Origin: Marinicauda pacifica
GTDB lineage: Bacteria > Pseudomonadota > Alphaproteobacteria > Caulobacterales > Maricaulaceae
Direction of reading: 5' to 3'
Length of the DNA stretch: 64,000 nucleotides
NCBI RefSeq assembly: GCF_004793635.1
Contig: NZ_SRXV01000002.1
Span: 62,001 to 126,000, forward strand
Within the stretch, counting starts at the first letter, position 1. Each line of letters opens with the position of its first letter. Below the pieces are notes generated by a model. It did no database searches. It saw only the letters and a list, made by a program, of their open reading frames with translations, and was not told the origin of the DNA. The translations under genes were made by a program, and so were the position numbers. Shown here one piece after another: positions 1-8,352 of this stretch.

Positions 1-422
1 TGGTCCCGACCGTGATGGCAGGCGAGTTCGTCGCCGATCAGGCCGAGACCGCAGACTGGATGACCGACAACCAGCGCGCCAAGTCCCGCGAAGTGGGACC
101 GCAAATGCTGGAAATGGCGCGCCGCGCCCACGAGAACGGCGTGCCGATCGCGTTTGGAACCGATAGTGGCGTCTCCGCGCACGGCGACAATGCGCGCGAG
201 TTCGAGCTGTACGTGAACGCCGGCATGACCCCGATGGAAGCGCTGACCACCGCCACCGTCAACGCCTCGCGCCATATCCAGATGGACGATCAGATCGGCA
301 CGCTGGAAGCAGGCAAGCTCGCCGACATCGTGGCCGTCGACGGCGATCCGACGGAGAACATCTCCGAACTGACCGATGTCGACTTCGTCATGAAGGACGG
401 CGTGGTCTATCTGAGCGAGTAA
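1..422 (+). CDS. Amidohydrolase family protein, C-terminal part (cut by window edge)
   Basis: Only the last 139 or so codons are present; the reading frame is open to the first base, so the start lies outside the window. The fragment has the closing features of metal-dependent amidohydrolases of the imidazolonepropionase/prolidase-like group: FGTDSG, whose Asp is a metal ligand in the family, then GMTPMEALTTATVNASR, and the terminal strand GTLEAGKLADIVAVDGDP typical of the small beta-sandwich domain. It probably hydrolyses a cyclic amide or dipeptide, often as an exported enzyme in this group, but the substrate cannot be told from this end. A 139-bp gap follows before the next gene, with an 8-bp inverted repeat at 448-466 lacking a T tail. 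Confidence 0.85.
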   Translation, partial: VPTVMAGEFVADQAETADWMTDNQRAKSREVGPQMLEMARRAHENGVPIAFGTDSGVSAHGDNAREFELYVNAGMTPMEALTTATVNASRHIQMDDQIGTLEAGKLADIVAVDGDPTENISELTDVDFVMKDGVVYLSE

Positions 423-561
423 TCCGACGTGCCGAAACCCCGGCCGGGCCCGGATATCATCCGGGCGAAGAGCCGGGCTCCTGCACGAAAACAGCGATGA
501 GGTCCCGGCCCTGCGCGCTACGCGCCTGGCCGGGATTTCATGAAGGTGAGAAGACGGACGA

Positions 562-1620
562 ATGACTGACCTGAACGAACAGTTTTCCGGCACGAAGACC
601 GTTACCGACGCGCTGAAGTTCGACGAGTCCGCACTGGACGCGTGGATGACGGCCCATGTTGGCGACTATGCCGGCCCGCTCACCGTCACACAGTTCAAGG
701 GCGGTCAGTCAAACCCGACCTACAAGCTGGATACACCGTCCGCGTCCTATGTCCTGCGCCGCAAGCCGCCCGGCAAGCTCCTGCCCAGCGCGCATGCGGT
801 GGACCGCGAATTCACCGTGATGAGCGCTCTGGGAAAGACCGGCTTCCCGGTGCCGAAAATGCACGGGCTGTGCGAGGACGAGAGCGTCATCGGGACGCCC
901 TTCTACGTCATGGACTTCGTCAAGGGCCGGATCTTCTGGGACCCGTACCTGCCCGGCATGGAGCCCGACGAACGCGCCGCGCTCTACGACGCGTCGAACG
1001 CGACGCTCGCCCAGTTGCACAATATCGACTACGAGGCGATCGGCCTGGGCGATTACGGCAAGCCGGGAAATTATTTCGACCGCCAGATCGGGCGCTGGAC
1101 CAAGCAGTACAAGGCCGCTGAAACGCGCCCCATCCCGGCGATGGACAAGCTGATCGAGTGGCTGCCCGAGCACGCGCCCGAACAGGAGCGCACCTCAATC
1201 GTCCACGGCGATTACCGTCTGGACAACATGATGTTCCACCCGACCGAGCCGAAGGTCATCGCCGTGCTCGACTGGGAGCTGTCCACGTTGGGCGATCCTC
1301 TGGCCGACTTCACCTACCAGCTGATGCAGTGGCGCACCCCGAAGGATATCCGCAACGGCTTCCTCGGCGTCGATCTGAAATCCCACGGGATTCCGACAGA
1401 AGACGAATACGTCAAAGCCTATTGCGAACGCACCGGGCGCGACGGGATCCCCAAGCTCGATTTCTATATTTCCTACAACATCTTCCGCCTCGCGGGCATT
1501 GCGCAGGGCGTGTATGCGCGCTCGCTGCAGGGCAATGCATCGAACGAGCGCGCCAAGGATCTGGGCGCGCTGGTCGAGCCGATGGCCGAGTATGCGTGGG
1601 AGATTGCGCAGAAGGTTTGA
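562..1620 (+). CDS. Phosphotransferase family protein (ACAD10/11-type kinase-like)
   Basis: A 352-residue aminoglycoside-phosphotransferase fold protein. Visible motifs are the N-lobe GGQSNPTYKL and YVLRRKPPG, the catalytic-loop VHGDYRLDNMMFH (Asp base and Asn) and the metal-binding VIAVLDWELSTLGDPLADF. This subgroup resembles the kinase-like N-terminal domain of animal ACAD10/ACAD11 and is often encoded beside an acyl-CoA dehydrogenase, as here (gene at 2212-3429, separated by a small membrane protein). By analogy it may phosphorylate 4-hydroxyacyl-CoA so that the product can enter beta-oxidation; that role is inference. AAGGTGAG lies about 12 bases before the ATG. Full length for the family. 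Confidence 0.9.
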   Translation: MTDLNEQFSGTKTVTDALKFDESALDAWMTAHVGDYAGPLTVTQFKGGQSNPTYKLDTPSASYVLRRKPPGKLLPSAHAVDREFTVMSALGKTGFPVPKMHGLCEDESVIGTPFYVMDFVKGRIFWDPYLPGMEPDERAALYDASNATLAQLHNIDYEAIGLGDYGKPGNYFDRQIGRWTKQYKAAETRPIPAMDKLIEWLPEHAPEQERTSIVHGDYRLDNMMFHPTEPKVIAVLDWELSTLGDPLADFTYQLMQWRTPKDIRNGFLGVDLKSHGIPTEDEYVKAYCERTGRDGIPKLDFYISYNIFRLAGIAQGVYARSLQGNASNERAKDLGALVEPMAEYAWEIAQKV

Positions 1621-1663
1621 TCGCCACGAGCTCCCGGGTCTGTGCCTCGCACCACCCGGGGTT

Positions 1664-2086
1664 TCAGCGGCCGAGATGGCCGAGGAAGGGCGCCAGCAGG
1701 GCGACGCCGACCGCGAGTTCGAAGGCGGTACCGAAGACGTTGTAGCCGGTGCGGACGCCCTTCGAGGCGTCGGCCACGAGCGACACGGTGCGTCCGAGGC
1801 CCATGCCGATCCAGTAGCAGGCTGCGGCAAAGCTGGCCCCGATCACCGATCCTTCACCCGCCTGACCGCTCATGGCCAGGGTCAGCAGAACCGCAGCGTG
1901 CAGCAGGAAGAGCGCGCCGCCATAGCTGGCGCGAAACTCCGCCCACCCGCCGGGCCGTTCGGTTTCGGGGGTCAGACGCACGACGCCGGCGCCCCAACGG
2001 GGCCGGATCAGGCTGAGCAAGCCCATCGCGCCCCCGATCAGGGCGGCAATGCCTGCGATATACCAGGTGAAGGACCAGTCGGCCAT
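1664..2086 (-). CDS. Small integral membrane protein, DUF4345-like
   Basis: 140 residues with four hydrophobic segments, approximately at residues 7-26, 55-73, 82-100 and 117-135, separated by short loops. The pattern ending the second loop (GGWAEFRASYGGALFLLH) and the RTGYNVFGTAFELAVG segment recall DUF4345-type small membrane proteins, but I assign the family only tentatively and no function is known. GGGAG is placed before the ATG. The gene lies convergent with the phosphotransferase gene and 125 bp downstream of the acyl-CoA dehydrogenase on the same strand, so it may share that transcript. Confidence 0.7.
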   Translation of the reverse strand: MADWSFTWYIAGIAALIGGAMGLLSLIRPRWGAGVVRLTPETERPGGWAEFRASYGGALFLLHAAVLLTLAMSGQAGEGSVIGASFAAACYWIGMGLGRTVSLVADASKGVRTGYNVFGTAFELAVGVALLAPFLGHLGR

Positions 2087-2211
2087 GAGCGTGCTCCCGC
2101 GAAGACTATGACAGTTATACGCGGTACGCAGCGCCGCGGATCAAGGCAGCAGAGGCGGCCCGGTATCCCCCACCCTGCAAGGGAGGAATTCCCGGACCGC
2201 CAGCCCGAGCA

Positions 2212-3429
2212 TCAGCCCTCGTTCAACCACCGCTTGGCTTCAAGGCGGGCGATGGTGCGCTCGTGCACCTCGTCCGGCCCGTCGGCCAGGCGCAGCGTGC
2301 GGATGCCGGCATAGGAATAGGCCAGCGGGAAGTCGGCACTGACCCCGCCGCCGCCATGGGCCTGGATCGCATCGTCAATGACGCGCAACGCCATGTTCGG
2401 CGCAGCCACCTTGATCATCGCGATCTCGCCGCGGGCATGCTTGTTGCCCACCGTGTCCATCATCCACGCCGCCTTCAGGGTCAGAAGACGCGACTGCTCG
2501 ATGTCGATGCGGGCGCTCGCGATGCGCTGGTCCCAGACCGAGTGCTTGATGACCGGCTTGCCGAAGGCTTCCCGGCTCATCAGGCGCTTGACCATCAGCT
2601 CCAGCGCGCGTTCGGCCGCGCCGATCGTGCGCATGCAGTGGTGGATCCGGCCCGGCCCGAGGCGGCCTTGCGCGATCTCGAAGCCGCGCCCCTCGCCCAG
2701 CAGGATGTTGGCGGCCGGCACGCGGACATTGTCCAGCTTGACCTCCATGTGGCCGTGCGGGGCGTCGTCATAGCCAAAGACCGGCAGATGACGTTCGATG
2801 GTCACGCCCTTGGCGTCGGCGGGGACCAGGATCATGGATTGCTGGCTGTGCGTCGGCGCATCGGGATCGGATTTGCCCATCACGATGTAGATCTTGCAGC
2901 GCGGATCGCCCGCGCCCGAGCTCCACCATTTGCGGCCGTTGACGATATATTCGTCGCCGTCGCGCGTGATCGAGCATTCGATATTGGTGGCATCCGACGA
3001 GGCCACGGCCGGCTCGGTCATCAGGAAGGCGGAGCGGATCTTGCCTTCCAGCAGCGGCGTCATCCACTCGTCCTGCTGCGCCTTGGTGCCGTAGCGGGCA
3101 AGCACTTCCATATTGCCGGTGTCCGGCGCGGAGCAGTTGAAAACTTCCGACGCCCAGGGCACCCGGCCCATCTCTTCGGCAAGCGGCGCATAGTCGGCAT
3201 TGGACAGGCCCGCGCCCTTCTCCGACTCAGGCAGGAAGAGGTTCCACAGACCGTCCTTCTTCGCCTGTTCCTTGAGCTCCTCGATGATCGGGATGACCTG
3301 CCAGCGGTCGGTGCCGAACCCGGCCAGCTGCTCGGAATAGGTCTTCTCGTTCGGATAGACATAGGCGTCCATGAAGGCCCGAAGGCGCTTCAGATAATCC
3401 TTGCAGGTATCGGAATACTCAAAATTCAT
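2212..3429 (-). CDS. Acyl-CoA dehydrogenase family protein
   Basis: A 405-residue flavoprotein of the acyl-CoA dehydrogenase superfamily, catalysing FAD-linked alpha,beta-desaturation of an acyl-CoA thioester in a beta-oxidation-type pathway. Evidence: the N-terminal helical domain, [19 protein letters not shown] and KWWSSGAGD in the FAD-binding beta domain, and the C-terminal [19 protein letters not shown] followed by [19 protein letters not shown]. The DGPDEVH ending is typical of the ACAD10/11-like branch. A strong GGGAGGAG ribosome site precedes the ATG. It is divergent from the TSUP permease gene and close to the phosphotransferase gene, the partner with which this branch commonly occurs. 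Electrons would pass to ETF. Confidence 0.93.
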   Translation of the reverse strand: MNFEYSDTCKDYLKRLRAFMDAYVYPNEKTYSEQLAGFGTDRWQVIPIIEELKEQAKKDGLWNLFLPESEKGAGLSNADYAPLAEEMGRVPWASEVFNCSAPDTGNMEVLARYGTKAQQDEWMTPLLEGKIRSAFLMTEPAVASSDATNIECSITRDGDEYIVNGRKWWSSGAGDPRCKIYIVMGKSDPDAPTHSQQSMILVPADAKGVTIERHLPVFGYDDAPHGHMEVKLDNVRVPAANILLGEGRGFEIAQGRLGPGRIHHCMRTIGAAERALELMVKRLMSREAFGKPVIKHSVWDQRIASARIDIEQSRLLTLKAAWMMDTVGNKHARGEIAMIKVAAPNMALRVIDDAIQAHGGGGVSADFPLAYSYAGIRTLRLADGPDEVHERTIARLEAKRWLNEG

Positions 3430-3530
3430 TGAAACGATCTCCTCCCGTGTGGCTTTTGCCGTACCGCAACACGCGGCGTTTTCGAGTTTGGCCTATCATG
3501 GCACGGGAGAAAGCTGATTCCACCTGCCAT

Positions 3531-4265
3531 ATGACCGCATTTCTGATTCTCATAAGTGTATTAGCGACCGCAGCATTGTCGGCCGTGTTCGGCATGGCCG
3601 GCGGGCTGATCCTGATGGGCGTGCTGGCCGCCCTGCTGCCGGTGGCGAGCGCCATGTTCGTGCACGGCATCCTGCAGGGCGTGTCCAACGGGTGGCGCGC
3701 CTTTTTGCTGCGCGACTATCTGCTCTGGCGCACGATCGTCTGGTACGCGGCCGGCGCGATCGCCGCGGCTCTGGTGCTTGCAGGTGTGTCGGTCGTCCTG
3801 TCCCGCCCGCTGCTGTTCATCGTGCTGGGACTGGTGCCCCTGCTGGTCTGGCTGCCCCGGCGTCATCTGCACCTCGATTTCACGCGCCCGGTCCATGCGG
3901 TCCTGTGCGGGTTTCTGGTCACCGGCCTCAACGTGATCGCCGGGGTCGCGGGGCCGCTGCTGGACGTTTTCGCGCAGAATGTCGACGCCGACCGGCGGGC
4001 CGTCGTCGCCACCAAGGCCGCGACGCAACTGGCCGCCCATCTGGTCAAGATTGTCTACTACCTGCCGCTGGTGCTGGACCAGGGCCTGGGACTTCCGGTC
4101 TGGGTGCTTGCGGCCGCCATCCCGCTCTCGGTCGCGGGCACGATGGCCGGCGCGCGGGTGCTGGACGCGATGAGCGATACGCACTTCCGGCGCTGGACGA
4201 AGCGTCTGGTGACCGCTATCGGCGCGGTTTACGTGATACGCGGACTGATATTGCTGGCAGGGTAA
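3531..4265 (+). CDS. TSUP (TauE/SafE) family permease
   Basis: About 244 residues, eight likely membrane helices in two repeats, as in the TSUP family of sulfite/sulfoacetate/organic-anion exporters. The first helix contains SAVFGMAGGLILMG and the second repeat VTGLNVIAGVAGPLLDVF, the duplicated Gly-rich signature. Substrate unknown. The frame is open upstream to 3429, but I place the start at the ATG at 3531 because the hydrophobic first helix begins there and the longer N-terminus is polar and unlike the family; no clear ribosome site is visible, so the start is uncertain. The stop is 3 bp before the next start, so it probably forms an operon with the two acetyltransferase genes. Confidence 0.85.
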   Translation: MTAFLILISVLATAALSAVFGMAGGLILMGVLAALLPVASAMFVHGILQGVSNGWRAFLLRDYLLWRTIVWYAAGAIAAALVLAGVSVVLSRPLLFIVLGLVPLLVWLPRRHLHLDFTRPVHAVLCGFLVTGLNVIAGVAGPLLDVFAQNVDADRRAVVATKAATQLAAHLVKIVYYLPLVLDQGLGLPVWVLAAAIPLSVAGTMAGARVLDAMSDTHFRRWTKRLVTAIGAVYVIRGLILLAG

Positions 4266-4268
4266 GCG

Positions 4269-4859
4269 ATGGACTTGAGCGAGCAGAAACTGCTGGAGAA
4301 CGACTTCGTCCGGCTGGAGCCGTTGCGCGACCGCCACCGGGGCGTCTTGCGTCCGCTCGCCGACGAGGCCGAGCTCTGGGCGCTGACCAGCGTGCGCGCG
4401 GACGGCGTTCATTTCGATCCCTGGTTCTACACCATGCACGCAGCAACCCGGCTGGACCGGCAGATCTCCTATGCCGTGTTCGACAAGCTGTCCGGGCGCT
4501 ATGGCGGGCATACCGCCTTCCTGTCCATCGTGCCCGAACACCAGCGCGTCGAGATTGGCTGGACCTGGTACGGCGCGGAGTTTCGCGGCACCCACGTCAA
4601 CCCCGCCGCCAAGCGCCTGATGCTGGAGCGCGCCTTCGAAGCGGGTGCCGAGCGCGTCGAGCTGAAGACGCACGGACGCAACGAACGCAGTCAGCGCGCG
4701 ATGGAAAAACTCGGCGCGGTGCGCGAAGGTGTCCTGCGCTCGCAGATGAATACCTGGACCGCAGAGCGGCGCGACACGGTGTATTATTCGGTTCTCAAAG
4801 AGGAATGGCCGGATGTCAGAGCCGGGCTCGACCGGCGCCTGACGGCCATGAAGCCCTGA
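4269..4859 (+). CDS. GNAT family N-acetyltransferase, RimJ/RimL type
   Basis: 196 residues matching the Acetyltransf_3 branch (ribosomal-protein or amino-acid N-acetyltransferases using acetyl-CoA). Markers are FVRLEPLRDRH at the start, the central VEIGWTWYGAEFRGTHVN strand-turn, the acetyl-CoA loop region NPAAKRLMLERAFE, and the closing VELKTHGRNERSQRAMEKLGA followed by EGVLR, which is the usual signature of this subgroup. The gene follows the TSUP permease by 3 bp and its TGA overlaps the next ATG at 4859 by one base, which points to translational coupling. The acceptor substrate cannot be inferred. Confidence 0.88.
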   Translation: MDLSEQKLLENDFVRLEPLRDRHRGVLRPLADEAELWALTSVRADGVHFDPWFYTMHAATRLDRQISYAVFDKLSGRYGGHTAFLSIVPEHQRVEIGWTWYGAEFRGTHVNPAAKRLMLERAFEAGAERVELKTHGRNERSQRAMEKLGAVREGVLRSQMNTWTAERRDTVYYSVLKEEWPDVRAGLDRRLTAMKP

Positions 4860-5314
4860 TGCGTATCGCCATCGACGAACCCACCCGTCCCGAGGCCGCC
4901 GCCGTGATCGAGGCCCATGGCCGCTACACGTCCGATGTGTCTCCGGCCAATACCTGCCACTATCTCGATGCCTCCGGCCTCACCCATCCCGACATCACCT
5001 TCTGGACGGCGCAGGAGGACGGTGCGGTGCTGGGCTGCATCGCGCTCAAAATGCTCAGCCCGGACCGCGCGGAGATCAAGTCGATGCATGTGCTGGCCGC
5101 CCATCGCGGCAAGGGCATCGCACGCAAGCTCATCGAGGCGCTGATCGAGGAGGCGCGCGGGCGCGGGGTCAGCTGGCTCGGTCTGGAGACTGGCCGGTCG
5201 GAGGGGTTTGCCGCTTCGCGCGCGCTTTATGCCAAGCTGGGATTTGACCCGTGCGAGCCTTTTGGCGCTTACTGCGGCAAGTCGTTCAGCTATTGCATGT
5301 CGCGCGCGCTCTGA
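4859..5314 (+). CDS. GNAT family N-acetyltransferase
   Basis: 151 residues, a single GNAT domain. The central motif A is clear: KSMHVLAAHRGKGIARKLIE, where the Gly-rich loop binds the acetyl-CoA pyrophosphate, followed by LGLETGRSEGFAASRALYAKLGF (motif B, split here by the reader at the Gly). It ends with a Cys-rich SYCMSRAL tail. The ATG shares its A with the TGA of the preceding acetyltransferase. The same frame stays open far upstream, but that part runs antisense-free through the coding sequence of the two preceding genes and has no GNAT features, so it is not an extension. Likely last gene of a three-gene operon (3531-5314). Confidence 0.88.
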   Translation: MRIAIDEPTRPEAAAVIEAHGRYTSDVSPANTCHYLDASGLTHPDITFWTAQEDGAVLGCIALKMLSPDRAEIKSMHVLAAHRGKGIARKLIEALIEEARGRGVSWLGLETGRSEGFAASRALYAKLGFDPCEPFGAYCGKSFSYCMSRAL

Positions 5315-5344
5315 CCCGCGGCACAGTTTCCGGGGGGATCCATA

Positions 5345-5977
5345 GTGACCGCACGCATTTTTCACGCACGCCCGTGCATGGGCGCAATCCTGGCCGGTCT
5401 CGCCCTGGCCTCACCGGTGGCGGCCGCCCAGGAGGCTGAAAGCGTCTACACGCGCGTCGAGAGCTGCCCCAGCTATCAATACCCCGACGAGCCGGTCTGG
5501 GAGACCGCCTGCGCCGGCCATGACACGTATTCGCTCTATCTCATGAGCAGCGAGCACAGCTCGGCGATTGCCTATGCGTTCGATGGCGGGCCGCGCTCGG
5601 ACTTCATGCGCGTTCCGGCCAATGCGCCCTATTCCAACTTCCATGACGTCGTGGAATGGCGCCTGCACGCGGGCACGCCCGTCGCCACCATACACAGGTC
5701 CATCGCCTTCACCCCCGGCGGCCTGGAGGGGACCGACGCCGAGCAGCAGGAGACGCTGGTGGTGACCGCGCTGGCGCCCGGCAGCGACGCCGTGGCCTGC
5801 CAGATCGCCTTCCTGGACGCCAGCGCGATGAGCGACGCCAACCAGGCCGCGCGCCTGGTGGCCGACACCTTCGCCCCGTCCTGGAGCTGTGACGGCGCGG
5901 ACCCGATGCGCTTCGATGCGCTCGACCAGGTCTACATGTCGGTCGAAGCCTTCGACGGCCAGTCGCGGGACGATTAA
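5345..5977 (+). CDS. Secreted hypothetical protein with Cys pairs
   Basis: 210 residues from a GTG preceded by GGGGGGA; an ATG 11 codons inside could also serve. Residues 11-28 form a signal peptide (hydrophobic GAILAGLALASPVAAA with an AxA cleavage site), so the protein is periplasmic. The mature part contains five cysteines, two near the N-terminus (SCPSY and TACAGH), one in AVACQIAF and one in SWSCDGA, suggesting disulfides. I do not recognise a family. It stands alone between the acetyltransferase genes and a small membrane protein gene. Confidence 0.7.
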   Translation: MTARIFHARPCMGAILAGLALASPVAAAQEAESVYTRVESCPSYQYPDEPVWETACAGHDTYSLYLMSSEHSSAIAYAFDGGPRSDFMRVPANAPYSNFHDVVEWRLHAGTPVATIHRSIAFTPGGLEGTDAEQQETLVVTALAPGSDAVACQIAFLDASAMSDANQAARLVADTFAPSWSCDGADPMRFDALDQVYMSVEAFDGQSRDD

Positions 5978-6058
5978 CCCGCAGGCGCGCCTTGATCGGG
6001 CCTCCCCCATCCCTGACATTGGAAAGGGCCGGTCAATCAGAACAAGGGACGAGCCAGC

Positions 6059-6253
6059 ATGGCGGTAATCGAGATACGCGACAGGGGCGGCTGTTTCGGC
6101 GGAGGATGCGTCGGCATCGTGGCACTGGCTGGCTGGATCACCGCCGTCGTGCGCGACGCGATGATGGTCAAGTGGCTGTGGCTGATCTTCGATCTCCTGC
6201 TGCCGCCGCTCGGCGCCCTGCGTGGCTTCCTCATGTGGCTCGGCTGGGCCTAG
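6059..6253 (+). CDS. 64-residue Cys/Gly-rich small membrane protein
   Basis: A short ORF with a believable start: ATG at 6059 preceded by GGGACGAG. The product begins with a polar stretch, then a striking GGCFGGGCVGIVALAGWI run carrying two cysteines at the membrane boundary, then a second hydrophobic helix ending LLPPLGALRGFLMWLGWA. The PPLG turn superficially recalls Pmp3/YqaE stress peptides, but the overall pattern does not match that family. Function unknown. It is convergent with tadA (ending at 6297). Confidence 0.55.
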   Translation: MAVIEIRDRGGCFGGGCVGIVALAGWITAVVRDAMMVKWLWLIFDLLLPPLGALRGFLMWLGWA

Positions 6254-6296
6254 CTTTTCTTCGGGCGCAGACGCCGGCTCGGCCTTCGGCTGGGTG

Positions 6297-6770
6297 TCAG
6301 GGATTGGGTTTGGCGCGGCGCGCGCGGAAGAAGGCCCGGAGCAGGTGCGCACTGTCCTCTGCCAGCACGCCGCCCGACACGTCGGGGCGCCAATGGCAGG
6401 TGGGCTGGTCAAAAAAGCGCGGGCCGTGATCGACCGCGCCGCCTTTCTCGTCGCTCGCGCCGTAGACGACCCGGCCAATACGGGCATGGCTGATCGCACC
6501 GGCACACATGGCGCATGGCTCGAGCGTCACGTAGAGTTCGAGCCCTGTCAGGCGGTAATTGCCGAGCGCCAGGCCGGCCCGGCGCAGGGCGACGATCTCG
6601 GCATGGGCCGTCGGATCGTGACCGGCAATCGGCGCATTACCCCCCTCGGCCACGACCTGTCCGCTGGCGGGATCGACGATCAGCGCGCCGATCGGCGCCT
6701 CGCCCGCGTCGCCTGCCGCTTGCGCCAGCTGCAGCGCCCGGCGCATATATCTCTCATCGCGTTCGGTCAT
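6297..6770 (-). CDS. tadA: tRNA-specific adenosine deaminase TadA
   Basis: 157 residues of the cytidine/deoxycytidylate deaminase fold. The zinc- and proton-shuttle motif HAE (in DPTAHAEIVALR) and the second zinc motif PCAMC (in TLEPCAMCAGA) are both present, and the spacing and the following ISHARIGRVVYGASDEKGG are typical of TadA, which deaminates A34 to inosine in tRNA-Arg(ACG). Normal length. It is transcribed divergently from the pseudouridine synthase gene, 40 bp away, so both likely share one short promoter region; a translation-linked gene pair. Confidence 0.93.
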   Translation of the reverse strand: MTERDERYMRRALQLAQAAGDAGEAPIGALIVDPASGQVVAEGGNAPIAGHDPTAHAEIVALRRAGLALGNYRLTGLELYVTLEPCAMCAGAISHARIGRVVYGASDEKGGAVDHGPRFFDQPTCHWRPDVSGGVLAEDSAHLLRAFFRARRAKPNP

Positions 6771-6809
6771 GATCCGAGCGCTTAGCCGCGAACCGGAAAT
6801 ACCTCAAGC

Positions 6810-7778
6810 ATGACCGATCAAGACGATGGCGCCAAAGCCACCGGCGAACGCATTGCCAAATATCTCGCTCACGCCGGGATCGCCTCGAGACGCGAGGCGG
6901 AAAAGCTGATCGAGGCGGGCCGCATCGCGGTCAACGGCAAGGTGCTGACTACCCCGGCCTTCAAGGTCACCGCCGCCGACGACATCACGCTGGACGGCGA
7001 ACCGGTCGGCGCGAAACCGGAGACACGGCTCTGGCGTCACCACAAGCCGGAAGGCCGGTTGACCACGCACAAGGATCCGGAAGGGCGCGAGACGGTCTTC
7101 GAACACCTGCCCAAATCGATGGGCCGGGTGATCTCGATCGGGCGTCTCGATCTGAATTCGGAAGGCCTCCTGCTGCTCACCAATGACGGCGAGCTGGCGC
7201 GGATACTGGAACTGCCCGCAACGGCCTGGACCCGCCGCTACCGGGTGCGGGCCTATGGCGATGTGAAGGACAGCCAGCTTGAGAAGCTCAAAGACGGGAT
7301 CACCGTCGAGGGCGTCACCTATGGTCCGATCGAGGCCAGCGTGGACCGGCGCACAGGCGCGAATATCTGGCTCACCGTGGGCCTGCGCGAGGGCAAGAAC
7401 CGCGAGGTGCGCAAGGTGCTCAACGCGCTCGGCCTGCAGGTCAACCGCCTGATGCGCGTGGCCTACGGACCGTTCCAGCTCGGCGCGCTGGCGAAGGGCG
7501 AGACCGAGGAGGTCAAGCTCTCGGTTCTGCGCGACCAGCTGGGCAAGCTCTACCCGCTGGACACGGACGGCTATCCGGCCGGCTCCGGCCACGTCACCGG
7601 ACCGGTCAAGACCGGGACCGCCAAGGCCAAACCGCGCCCGCAGCGCCCGGGTGGTGGAAGCGGGCCCGGCCGCAAACCGGGTGGAAAGCGCCCGGGCGCG
7701 CCGGGGCGCGGCCCGGACTCATCCTCTGGAAAACCGGCAGGAGGCAAGGCGAATGCGAATCGTCGCCGGCGCCCATAA
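6810..7778 (+). CDS. rRNA pseudouridine synthase, RluB/RsuA family
   Basis: 322 residues. An S4 RNA-binding domain at residues 10-60 (RIAKYLAHAGIASRREAEKLI...GRIAVNG pattern) is followed by the RsuA/RluB-type catalytic domain with the GRLDLNSEGLLLLTNDG motif, whose Asp is the nucleophile for uridine isomerisation, and EGKNREVRKVLNALGL. Residues after about 245 are a low-complexity Gly/Pro/Lys/Arg tail probably helping RNA binding. This arrangement best fits RluB, which modifies 23S rRNA helix 93, but RsuA/RluE cannot be excluded. The 3' end overlaps rsmD by 26 bp, coupling two rRNA modification genes. Confidence 0.9.
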   Translation: MTDQDDGAKATGERIAKYLAHAGIASRREAEKLIEAGRIAVNGKVLTTPAFKVTAADDITLDGEPVGAKPETRLWRHHKPEGRLTTHKDPEGRETVFEHLPKSMGRVISIGRLDLNSEGLLLLTNDGELARILELPATAWTRRYRVRAYGDVKDSQLEKLKDGITVEGVTYGPIEASVDRRTGANIWLTVGLREGKNREVRKVLNALGLQVNRLMRVAYGPFQLGALAKGETEEVKLSVLRDQLGKLYPLDTDGYPAGSGHVTGPVKTGTAKAKPRPQRPGGGSGPGRKPGGKRPGAPGRGPDSSSGKPAGGKANANRRRRP

Positions 7779-8325
7779 GGGACGCCAGATCGCCGCGCCG
7801 AAGGGGCGGACTACGCGGCCGACCTCCGACCGGGCCCGTGAGGCGATCTTCAACAAGCTGGCTCACGCCCCCTGGTCAGCCGGCCTGGAGGGGCGCCGTG
7901 TCATCGACCTGTTTGCAGGGTCCGGCGCGCTCGGCTTCGAGGCGATGAGCCGAGGCGCGGAGTTCTGCCTCTTCGTGGAAACCGACGCCGCAGCCCGCGG
8001 CGCGATCCGCGAGAATGCCGAGGCCCTGTCCATGTTCGGCAATACGCGCATCCACCGGCGCGATGCGACCTCGCTGGGCACGAAACCGGCGGGCGTCGGG
8101 CCGGTCTTCGACCTGGTCTTCCTCGATCCGCCCTATGGCAAGGGACTGGGCGAAGCGGCGCTGGTCGAGCTGACAGCCGGGCGCTGGGTCGGGCCGGACG
8201 CGCTGGCGGTTTTCGAGGTCGGTGAGAAGGAAGATCCCCAGGTCGAAGGCTGGGACCGGCTGGACGAAGGCGAGTACGGCGCCGCGCGGGTGATCTTTCT
8301 CAGGCCCAGCGCAGTCGTGGCCTGA
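7753..8325 (+). CDS. rsmD: 16S rRNA (guanine(966)-N2)-methyltransferase RsmD
   Basis: 190 residues beginning MRIVAGAHKGRQIAAPKG, the standard RsmD N-terminus; I chose this ATG over the open frame upstream. SAM-binding motif I is DLFAGSGALGFEAMSRGA and the catalytic DPPY motif is in FLDPPYGKGLG, as in N6/N2-methyltransferases. It methylates G966 of 16S rRNA. It overlaps the pseudouridine synthase gene and is convergent with the sensor-like gene at 8353. Confidence 0.93.
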   Translation: MRIVAGAHKGRQIAAPKGRTTRPTSDRAREAIFNKLAHAPWSAGLEGRRVIDLFAGSGALGFEAMSRGAEFCLFVETDAAARGAIRENAEALSMFGNTRIHRRDATSLGTKPAGVGPVFDLVFLDPPYGKGLGEAALVELTAGRWVGPDALAVFEVGEKEDPQVEGWDRLDEGEYGAARVIFLRPSAVVA

Positions 8326-8352
8326 GGCGCGTCCGGCGCGGCTTGCTGATCT

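Noticed and set aside
448..466. Rho-independent terminator after the amidohydrolase
   Set aside because: An 8-bp stem is present but there is no T run on either strand.
3692..4858. Long plus-strand frame in front of the second acetyltransferase
   Set aside because: Runs through two genuine genes in another frame; only the part from 4859 has GNAT motifs.
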